Source: VRUE01 sp035698885
Lineage (GTDB): Bacteria; Actinomycetota; Thermoleophilia; Solirubrobacterales; 70-9
DNA length: 7,013 nucleotides
Direction of reading: 5' to 3'
Assembly (NCBI GenBank): GCA_035698885.1
Contig: DASSBJ010000063.1
Location: 1 to 7,013 of the forward strand
Below the pieces are notes generated by a model, which ran no database searches, was not told where the DNA came from, and saw only the letters and a program-made list of their open reading frames with translations. Numbering within the stretch: position 1 is the first letter of the stretch; each line of letters starts with the position of its first letter. This document shows, piece after piece, positions 1 to 4,739 of this stretch. The translations under genes were made by a program, and so were the position numbers.

Positions 1-603
1 CTGGTCCGCGCGGCGGAGAAGTTCGACTACCGCAAGGGCTTCAAGTTCTCGACCTACGCGACCTGGTGGATCCGCCAGGCGATCGCCCGCGCCCTGGCCG
101 ACAAGGCGCGCACGATCCGCATCCCGGTCCACGTGGTCGAGAAGCTGAACAAGATCGGCCGCGCCGAGCGCAAGCTGGTCACCGAGCTGGGCCGCGAGCC
201 GACGCCGGAGGAGATCGCCGACGTGACCGGGATCGACCCCGAGGAGGTCGACTCGATCAAGCGCTCCGCGCAGGCCCCGGTCAGCCTCGAGAAGCCGGTC
301 GGCGACGAGGAGGAGTCGGAGTTCGGCCAGTTCATCGCCGACGAGAAGGCCGAGTCCCCCTTCGACCGCGCCGCGGACCTGCTGACCAAAGAGGCGCTGA
401 AGGAAGCGCTGGAGAACCTCTCCTACCGCGAGCGGCGCGTGCTCGAACTGCGCTACGGCCTCGGCGGCGAGCACCCCCGCACGCTCGACGAGGTCGGCCG
501 CACGTTCAACGTCACCCGCGAGCGGATCCGCCAGATCGAGAACCAGAGCCTGAAAAAGCTGCAGCAGCTGGGCGAAGCGCAGAAACTGCGCGAAGTGACC
601 TAA
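1..603 (+). CDS. rpoD: Primary RNA polymerase sigma factor (RpoD/SigA/HrdB type), 3' part only
   Basis: The reading frame is open from base 1 to the TAA at 601-603, giving the last 200 residues of a sigma-70 protein; the start lies outside the window. The visible part begins in region 2.3. Region 2.4, which reads the -10 box, is at visible residues 16-28 (FSTYATWWIRQAI). Region 3 follows at about 36-112, with IRIPVHVVEKLNK at its start. Region 4 has the RERRVLELRYGL segment near 143-155 and the -35-binding helix-turn-helix at 161-187 (TLDEVG, then TRERIRQIE). Intact regions 2.4, 3 and 4 with the RERIRQIE helix are the signature of a group 1 or very close group 2 sigma factor, not an ECF factor. 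It directs core RNA polymerase to housekeeping promoters. A HrdB-like group 2 paralogue cannot be excluded without region 1. pilT follows after 33 nt on the same strand, so read-through is likely. Confidence 0.93.
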   Translation: MVRAAEKFDYRKGFKFSTYATWWIRQAIARALADKARTIRIPVHVVEKLNKIGRAERKLVTELGREPTPEEIADVTGIDPEEVDSIKRSAQAPVSLEKPVGDEEESEFGQFIADEKAESPFDRAADLLTKEALKEALENLSYRERRVLELRYGLGGEHPRTLDEVGRTFNVTRERIRQIENQSLKKLQQLGEAQKLREVT

Positions 604-616
604 GGATTCGCGGCGC

Positions 617-636
617 CGCGGCCGATAAAGGCCGCG
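617..636 (+). promoter_or_regulatory. Perfect hairpin containing the pilT ribosome binding site
   Basis: CGCGGCC (617-623) and GGCCGCG (630-636) are perfect inverted repeats around the 6-nt loop GATAAA. The 3' arm ends at the base before the pilT ATG (637). The only Shine-Dalgarno-like sequence, AAAGG (627-631), is split between loop and stem. If it folds in the mRNA, the hairpin would mask part of the ribosome binding site. There is no T-run after it, so it is not a classical terminator. The structure is seen in the sequence; a regulatory role is inferred, and short GC-rich inverted repeats can arise by chance in such DNA. Confidence 0.4.
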
Positions 637-1743
637 ATGTTCGAGATCGACTCAGCGCTGCGCACGCTCGTCGAGCGAGGCGGCTCCGATTTGCACGTCA
701 AGGTCGGCGTGCCGCCGACGATCCGCCTGCACGGCGAGCTGACGCCCCTGGAGGGATTCGAGCCGCTGAGCGGAGACGAAACCGAGAAGGCCTTCCACGA
801 CATCGCCGAGGTGCGCTCGCTGACCGAATTCGAGCAGGAGGGCGAGGCCGACTTCTCCTACGCGCTCCCCAACGTCTCGCGCTACCGCGTCAACGTCTTC
901 AAACAGCGCGGCTCGACCTCGATCGTCTGCCGCGCGATCCCCTTCGAAATCCGCTCGGTCGAGGACCTCGGGCTGCCGCAGGTGGTCACCGACCTGGCCG
1001 AGGAGCAGCGCGGGATCATCCTCGTCACCGGCACGACCGGCTCGGGCAAGAGCACGACCCTGGCGGCGATGATCGACCACATCAACCGCACCCGCAGCCA
1101 CCACATCGTCACGCTCGAGGACCCGATCGAGTACCTGCACGAAGACAAAGGCTCGATCGTCAACCAGCGCGAGGTCGGCTCGGACACCGAGAGCTTCGCC
1201 CGCGCGATGCGGCGCGTCCTGCGCCAGGACCCCGACGTGATCCTGATCGGCGAGATGCGCGACGAGGAGACCGTGCGCACGGCGCTCTCCGCCGCCGAGA
1301 CCGGCCACCTCGTGCTCTCGACCGTCCACACCCTCGACGCGACCGAGACGATCAACCGGATCATCGACTTCTTCCCGCCCCACCTGCAGCACCAGGCGCG
1401 GGTGATGCTCGCCTCGACGCTGCGCGGGGCGATCGCCCAGCGGCTCGTCCCCGACGTGACCGGCGGCGGCCGCGTGCCCGCCTCGGAGGTGCTCGTCGTC
1501 ACCGGGCGGGTCCAGGACCTGATCCTCAACCCCGACGAAACCGGCAAGATCACCGAGGTGATCGCCGAGGGCGAGTACTACGGCATGCGCACCTTCGACC
1601 AGTCGCTGCTCGGCTACGTGATGGAAGGCAAGGTCGCCGAGCAGGTGGCGCTCGACTACGCCTCCAGCCCGCACGACTTCAAGCTGATGCTGGCCGCCGG
1701 CGGCCAGCGCGCCAGCGGCATCGAGCAGCTCGAGAAGGCCTAG
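637..1743 (+). CDS. pilT: Type IV pilus retraction ATPase, PilT family
   Basis: 368 residues, close to the usual length for PilT. This cytoplasmic hexameric ATPase of the secretion-ATPase (GspE/PilT) superfamily powers pilus disassembly and twitching. The N-terminal PAS-like domain carries the typical GGSDLHV (about 15-21). Walker A is GTTGSGKST at 132-140. The Asp box is TLEDPIEY at 159-166. Walker B is DPDVILIGEMRD at 198-209, with Glu206. The His box is GHLVLSTVHT at 223-232, with His224 and His231. The C-terminal AIRNLIRE retraction motif of classical PilT aligns with GRVQDLILN (290-298), a degenerate form. The length and the lack of an N-terminal MshEN-type domain or zinc-binding tetracysteine argue against PilB. 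ATG 637 is the only in-frame start after the rpoD stop and has AAAGG 5 nt upstream. No other pilus gene is in the window. The TAG stop overlaps the convergent gene's stop by 3 nt. A PilU-like paralogue is the main alternative. Confidence 0.92.
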   Translation: MFEIDSALRTLVERGGSDLHVKVGVPPTIRLHGELTPLEGFEPLSGDETEKAFHDIAEVRSLTEFEQEGEADFSYALPNVSRYRVNVFKQRGSTSIVCRAIPFEIRSVEDLGLPQVVTDLAEEQRGIILVTGTTGSGKSTTLAAMIDHINRTRSHHIVTLEDPIEYLHEDKGSIVNQREVGSDTESFARAMRRVLRQDPDVILIGEMRDEETVRTALSAAETGHLVLSTVHTLDATETINRIIDFFPPHLQHQARVMLASTLRGAIAQRLVPDVTGGGRVPASEVLVVTGRVQDLILNPDETGKITEVIAEGEYYGMRTFDQSLLGYVMEGKVAEQVALDYASSPHDFKLMLAAGGQRASGIEQLEKA

Positions 1744-2075
1744 TCCTCGCGGCCGGGGTCCTGGCCGTCCTCGTCCTCGTCGAGCTCCTCGTCGCCCTGT
1801 TCGAGCGCGGTGCCGGAGACGGAGCCGCTCGCGCCGGGGTGGTAGTGGGTCTGGAAGCTCTCCAGCGCGCGGTCGCGGCGGTCCTCGTCGACCGGAACGT
1901 CGTCGGAGATCCGCACCCAGTCGGAGCCCTCGTAGTCCTCGAGGTTGAAGACCTCCTGGTCGAGCGAGGTCGAGTCGTCGACTACCACGAGCACCTCGGT
2001 CTGCGGGTTGAAGTAGGTCCCGGGCTGGTTGAGCAGCTCCTCGACCTCGTACAGGTTCTCCGGCTTGGCGGCCAT
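1740..2075 (-). CDS. Uncharacterised small acidic protein (111 aa)
   Basis: I do not recognise this protein. It starts MAAKPENLYEVEELLNQPG. A compact middle part (about 20-75) holds a hydrophobic beta-like stretch, TEVLVVVDD (26-34), then FNLEDYEGSDWVRISDD (43-59). The last 20 or so residues are almost all D, E, G and Q (EELDEDEDGQD), a likely disordered acidic tail. There is no signal peptide, membrane segment or cysteine, so it is probably soluble and cytoplasmic. The start is ATG at 2073-2075. Upstream on the minus strand is a purine-rich GGATCGGGGGAG run that can serve as the ribosome binding site. The gene begins 11 nt after the stop of the 149-aa gene, so the two are probably one operon. 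Its TAG stop (1740-1742) overlaps the stop of pilT on the other strand. Support for a real gene is the spacing, the ribosome binding site, and a sensible composition with aromatic residues. The function is unknown. Confidence 0.75.
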   Translation of the reverse strand: MAAKPENLYEVEELLNQPGTYFNPQTEVLVVVDDSTSLDQEVFNLEDYEGSDWVRISDDVPVDEDRRDRALESFQTHYHPGASGSVSGTALEQGDEELDEDEDGQDPGRED

Positions 2076-2086
2076 CTCCCCCGATC

Positions 2087-2536
2087 CTACAAACCCGCGA
2101 GCTGCCGCTCCACCTCGGCCTCGACGTCGAGCGGCTGCTCGCCGCGGCGCATGCGCCGTTCGTTGCGCGCGACGACCAGCTGGCGGACCTCGGCGCGCAG
2201 CTTCTCGTCGATCCGCGGGCCGGCGGCCCCGGGCGAGTCGAGCAGCGCCGCGACCTCGGCCTCGACGTCGAGCGGCGCCTCGCCGCGCTGCTCGCGGCGG
2301 TAGGACTTCGCCGCGATCATCTGCCGCGCCTCGGTCTCCTGCAGGCGCCGGTCGACCGGTGGGTCGGGCCGCGAGATGGAGCTCGGCGGCGGGATTTCCT
2401 GCTCGATCGCGAACGGCCCCTTGCCGACGCTCTGCCAGAGCGGCCCGGCGCGGGCGAAGGCGACGAGCGCGATCGGCAGCGCGATCAGGGTGATCAGCGT
2501 CAGCACGAAGCCCGCCTGGATGTCGAGCAGCGCCAC
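2087..2536 (-). CDS. Uncharacterised membrane-anchored protein with two copies of a 31-residue motif (149 aa)
   Basis: Not a family I can name. Residues 9-29 form one hydrophobic segment (GFVLTLITLIALPIALVAF), which fits a single membrane anchor with no cleavage site. Residues 31-68 are a linker rich in proline and polar residues. Two related units follow, at 69-99 and 116-146, each with the pattern E-x-R-Q ... R-R-x-x-R-G-E-x-PLDVEAEV ... L. They are identical at 18 of 31 positions. The units are highly charged, look helical, and probably face the cytoplasm. They resemble short SHOCT-like C-terminal modules only in general character. The start is GTG at 2534-2536, with GGAG 2 nt upstream, which is tight, and a TAnnnT box 6 nt upstream, so the mRNA may be leaderless. 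An overlapping ATG at 2536-2538 is in another frame. The gene leads a two-gene unit with the 111-aa gene and is divergent from an acyl-CoA dehydrogenase gene. Confidence 0.8.
   Translation of the reverse strand: MALLDIQAGFVLTLITLIALPIALVAFARAGPLWQSVGKGPFAIEQEIPPPSSISRPDPPVDRRLQETEARQMIAAKSYRREQRGEAPLDVEAEVAALLDSPGAAGPRIDEKLRAEVRQLVVARNERRMRRGEQPLDVEAEVERQLAGL
2099..2332 (-). repeat. Intragenic direct repeat encoding the duplicated 31-residue motif
   Basis: The two copies lie at 2240-2332 (residues 69-99) and 2099-2191 (residues 116-146), with a period of 141 nt, exactly 47 codons. The best-conserved core is 24 nt, identical at 2112-2135 and 2253-2276. The similarity runs on for about ten further bases with two mismatches. 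The protein copies share PLDVEAEV exactly. This is an in-frame internal duplication, not a mobile or CRISPR repeat. Confidence 0.85.
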
Positions 2537-2542
2537 ATCTCC

Positions 2543-2548
2543 AGCCTA
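2543..2548 (-). promoter_or_regulatory. Possible -10 box for the 149-aa gene (leaderless)
   Basis: On the minus strand TAGGCT fits the actinobacterial TAnnnT consensus and lies 6 nt upstream of the GTG at 2536, which puts transcription initiation at or next to the first base of the start codon. No good -35 hexamer is present at 17-19 nt. The evidence is spacing and consensus only. Confidence 0.35.
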
Positions 2549-2568
2549 CTGCGCTACCCTTGGGCTGG

Positions 2569-2584
2569 TTGACTGACCAGTCAA
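2569..2584. promoter_or_regulatory. TetR-type operator palindrome in the divergent intergenic region
   Basis: TTGACTG (2569-2575) and CAGTCAA (2578-2584) are perfect 7-bp inverted arms around a 2-bp centre. This is the size and shape bound by TetR-family repressors, which commonly control acyl-CoA metabolism genes. The site lies in the 85-bp space between the divergent 149-aa gene and the acyl-CoA dehydrogenase, 37 bp before the dehydrogenase start. On the plus strand a TAnnnT box (TACCCT, 2555-2560) would put initiation at about 2567, just before the palindrome, so a bound protein could block that transcript. No -35 accompanies it. No regulator gene is in the window, and the ligand is unknown. 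Confidence 0.65.
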
Positions 2585-2621
2585 TCGGCCCACTCCCACC
2601 GAGATAAAGGAGCACGCAGCA

Positions 2622-3851
2622 GTGGTTGACTTCACCCTGACCGACGAGCAGAAAGACCTGCGCGAGCTGGCACACAACTTCGCGGAGAAAGAGATCCGCA
2701 AGGTCGCCTGGGAGTACGACAAGGACGGCACCTGGCCGCAGGACATCATCGACAAGGCCTGGGAGGTCGGGTTGATGAACACCCACATCCCCGAGGCCTA
2801 CGGCGGTCCCGGCCTCGACTACCTCTCCGGCTGCCTGATCGAGGAGGAGATGGGCTGGGGCTGCTCGGGCATCGGCACCTCGCTGATGGCCAACGGCCTC
2901 GCCTCGGCGCCGATCTCGCTCGGCGGCTCCGAGGAGACGAAGAAGAAGTACCTCGGCATGCTGACCGAGGACAAGAAGCTCGCCTCCTTCTGCCTGACCG
3001 AGCCCGACGCCGGCTCCGACGTCTCCGGGATGAAGACCCGCGCGGTGAAGAAGGGCGACAAGTACGTCATCACCGGCTCCAAGTGCTTCATCACCAACGG
3101 CTCCTACGCCGACTACTTCACCGTCTACGCGAAGACCGACCCCGAGGCCGGCCACCGCGGGATCAGCGCCTTCGTCGTCGACGCCGACCTGCCCGGGGTC
3201 ACCGTCGACAAGAAGGAGGACAAGATGGGCCAGCGGGCGTCCAACACCGCGACCATCTCCTTCGACGAAGTCGAGATCCCGGCCGAGAACCTGCTGGGCG
3301 AGGAAAACCACGGCTTCAAGCTGGCGATGATGACGCTCGACCGCACCCGTCCGGGGGTCGCCTCGATGGCCGTCGGCATCGCCCGCGCCGCGTTCGAGTA
3401 CGCGGCCGAGTACTCGAAGGAAAGGGTGCAGTTCGGCGTGCCGATCGCGATGCACCAGGCGATCCAGTTCATGATCGCCGACATGGCGACCAAGGTCGAC
3501 GCCGGCCGGCTGCTGGTCTGGCACTCGGCCAGCCTGCTCGACCAGGGCAAGCGCAACACGCTGGTCTCCTCGGAGGCCAAGCGCTTCGCCGCCGACTCGG
3601 CGATGGAGTGCACGGTCGACGCCGTCCAGGTCTACGGCGGCTACGGCTTCATCAAGGAGTACCCGGTGGAGAAACTGATGCGCGACGCGAAGATCATGCA
3701 GCTGTACGAGGGCACGAGCCAGATCCAGCGCCTGGTGATCGCCAAAGAGGTGTTGCTGCCGCGCAACATCGACGAGACCACGCCCGAGGCCGAACAGAAG
3801 GCCAAAGAAGCGGAAGACAGCCAGGCCGAGCAGGCCGCGGCGACCGTCTGA
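2622..3851 (+). CDS. Acyl-CoA dehydrogenase, MCAD-like
   Basis: 409 residues. This FAD flavoenzyme catalyses the first step of beta-oxidation, alpha-beta dehydrogenation of an acyl-CoA to a trans-2-enoyl-CoA, passing electrons to electron-transfer flavoprotein in the cytoplasm. Domains in order are an N-terminal helical domain (about 5-120) with GLMNTHIPE at 50-58; a middle beta domain with the flavin/substrate motif FCLTEPDAGSD (123-133) and ITGSKCFITNG (150-160); and a C-terminal helical domain with DRTRP (240-244) and YPVEKLMRDAKI. The YEGTSQIQR motif carries Glu363, at the place of the catalytic base of human MCAD (Glu376). As I recall human MCAD, GLMNTHIPE and YPVEKLMRDAKI match it almost exactly, so a medium- or short-chain substrate is more likely than a branched-chain one; chain length cannot be read from the sequence. 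The tail after 385 is an acidic, Ala/Glu/Gln-rich extension. The GTG start has AAAGGAG (2606-2612) 9 nt upstream. Probable control is by the palindrome at 2569-2584. Confidence 0.95.
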   Translation: MVDFTLTDEQKDLRELAHNFAEKEIRKVAWEYDKDGTWPQDIIDKAWEVGLMNTHIPEAYGGPGLDYLSGCLIEEEMGWGCSGIGTSLMANGLASAPISLGGSEETKKKYLGMLTEDKKLASFCLTEPDAGSDVSGMKTRAVKKGDKYVITGSKCFITNGSYADYFTVYAKTDPEAGHRGISAFVVDADLPGVTVDKKEDKMGQRASNTATISFDEVEIPAENLLGEENHGFKLAMMTLDRTRPGVASMAVGIARAAFEYAAEYSKERVQFGVPIAMHQAIQFMIADMATKVDAGRLLVWHSASLLDQGKRNTLVSSEAKRFAADSAMECTVDAVQVYGGYGFIKEYPVEKLMRDAKIMQLYEGTSQIQRLVIAKEVLLPRNIDETTPEAEQKAKEAEDSQAEQAAATV

Positions 3852-3864
3852 GCGAACGCCTGTC

Positions 3865-3900
3865 GATGGATTGTCCCCGCTCCGGTGGGGACAATCCATC
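3865..3900 (+). terminator. Strong hairpin after the acyl-CoA dehydrogenase gene, UNCG-capped
   Basis: GATGGATTGTCCCC (3865-3878) pairs perfectly with GGGGACAATCCATC (3887-3900). In plus-strand RNA the stem continues with a G-U pair (3879/3886) and a C-G pair (3880/3885), closing a UCCG tetraloop of the very stable UNCG class. In minus-strand RNA the equivalent positions make an A-C mismatch, so the structure favours the plus strand. It begins 13 nt after the TGA stop and ends 6 nt before the -35 box of the next gene, which fits a terminator that separates the two. There is no T-run, and intrinsic terminators without one are reported in actinobacteria. A dispersed palindromic element or an mRNA 3'-end protector is possible. 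Confidence 0.7.
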
Positions 3901-3906
3901 AATCCC

Positions 3907-3936
3907 TTGACTCACGTCCGCCTGCGGGTCTAGGGT
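3907..3936 (+). promoter_or_regulatory. Promoter of the membrane protein gene, probably leaderless
   Basis: TTGACT (3907-3912), an 18-nt spacer and TAGGGT (3931-3936) match the actinobacterial housekeeping pattern TTGAC-N-TAnnnT. The ATG at 3945 is 8 nt after the -10 box, so initiation would fall at or within two bases of the start codon. The only Shine-Dalgarno candidate would be the -10 region itself, which would not be in the transcript. Confidence 0.6.
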
Positions 3937-3944
3937 GGGCGGCG

Positions 3945-4730
3945 ATGGAGGCTGCACAGCCACCCGCCTCGACGCCGGCCAAGCGCATCGGCGTCGGCGA
4001 CGTGATCGGCGAGACCTTTTCGGTCTACGGCCAGAACCTCGGCGCGCTGCTCGGCAGCGCGCTCGCCGTCTTCGTCGTCGTCGGCCTCGTCTCCGGGATC
4101 CTGCAGGCGACCGGCGGACTGATCCTGGTTCTTCTCGGCGTCGCGATCAGCATCGCCGGGCAGGCGCTCTACACCGGCTTCGTCGTCGAGCTCGTCCAGG
4201 ACGTGCGCGACGGGCGCCGCGACCAGACCGTCGGCGACCTCTTCTCCGCCGCCGCGCCCTACATCGTGCCGCTGATCGGCTTCGGCATCCTCTTCGGAAT
4301 CGGGGTCGCGATCGGCTTCATCCTGATCGTCATCCCGGGTCTGATCCTGCTGACCTTCTGGTCGGTCGGCGCGCCCGCGATCGTCGTCGAGGGCATCGGG
4401 CCGATCGACGCCTTCGGCCGCAGCTGGCGCCTCGTGCGCGGCAACGCCTGGCCGGTGTTCGGCGTCCTCCTGGTCGTCTTCATCATCGTCGTCGTCATCC
4501 AGGGCGTGCTCGCCGCGATCGCCAACCCGATCGGCGACGGCGAAGCGTCGACCTGGATCGCCTCGATCGTCTCCGGCACGATCACCGCTCCGATCTACGC
4601 GCTCGCCGTCACGGTCCTCTACTACGAACTCGCCGGCGCGCCGGCGGCAGCGGCCGGCCCCGAAGCGGCCGCACCTCCGCCGATGAGCGAACCGCCGCCC
4701 CCGCCTCCGCCGCCCCCGCCGACGGCCTGA
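3945..4730 (+). CDS. Polytopic membrane protein (GPDPase membrane-domain/UPF0259-like) with polyproline tail
   Basis: 261 residues from ATG 3945. The short N-terminal region (PPASTPAKRIGVGDVIGETFSVYGQN) leads into about six hydrophobic segments near 33-56, 58-84, 105-124, 122-140, 168-194 and 204-228. Between the fourth and fifth is EGIGPIDAFGRSWRLVRGN (149-167). A 'VxEgxGpxxAfxRSWrLvrGn' loop after a membrane helix is typical of the family annotated as glycerophosphodiester phosphodiesterase membrane domain or YciC/UPF0259-like integral membrane proteins. None of the catalytic phosphodiesterase domain is present. The C-terminal tail is low complexity, with an alanine-rich part and then ten consecutive prolines (250-259), and probably lies in the cytoplasm. 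The role is unknown. An in-frame GTG at 3885 would start inside the hairpin and upstream of the promoter, so ATG 3945 is preferred. The gene ends 3 nt before the stop of the convergent typA. Confidence 0.88.
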   Translation: MEAAQPPASTPAKRIGVGDVIGETFSVYGQNLGALLGSALAVFVVVGLVSGILQATGGLILVLLGVAISIAGQALYTGFVVELVQDVRDGRRDQTVGDLFSAAAPYIVPLIGFGILFGIGVAIGFILIVIPGLILLTFWSVGAPAIVVEGIGPIDAFGRSWRLVRGNAWPVFGVLLVVFIIVVVIQGVLAAIANPIGDGEASTWIASIVSGTITAPIYALAVTVLYYELAGAPAAAAGPEAAAPPPMSEPPPPPPPPPPTA

Positions 4731-4739
4731 GCCTCAGGC
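4725..4739. repeat. Inverted repeat spanning the two convergent stop codons
   Basis: GCCTGA (4725-4730) and TCAGGC (4734-4739) are perfect 6-bp arms around GCC. The last three bases of the left arm are the TGA of the membrane protein gene, and the first three of the right arm are the TGA of typA on the other strand. With a 3-nt loop and no T-run it is a weak hairpin at best. It could help two-way 3'-end formation or could be chance. Confidence 0.45.

Noticed and set aside
2112..2276. Two near-identical 24-nt stretches as the start of a CRISPR or tandem repeat array.
   Set aside because: There are only two copies. They are in frame inside a coding region and encode the same protein motif, so they are an intragenic duplication.
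66..2303. A 745-codon plus-strand open frame overlapping rpoD, pilT and the small minus-strand genes.
   Set aside because: It reads as Arg/Ala/Gly/Pro-rich low-complexity protein, overlaps well-identified genes in another frame, and is the expected by-product of high-GC codon use.
1740..3902. A 720-codon minus-strand open frame running from the hairpin at 3887 through the acyl-CoA dehydrogenase.
   Set aside because: Most of it is the antisense shadow of the dehydrogenase. Only its last 111 codons, from the ATG at 2075, make a sensible protein with its own ribosome binding site.
3885..3944. N-terminal extension of the membrane protein gene to an in-frame GTG at 3885.
   Set aside because: The extension would begin inside the UNCG hairpin and run through a good promoter; the added residues look non-conserved. 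ATG 3945 fits the -10 spacing.
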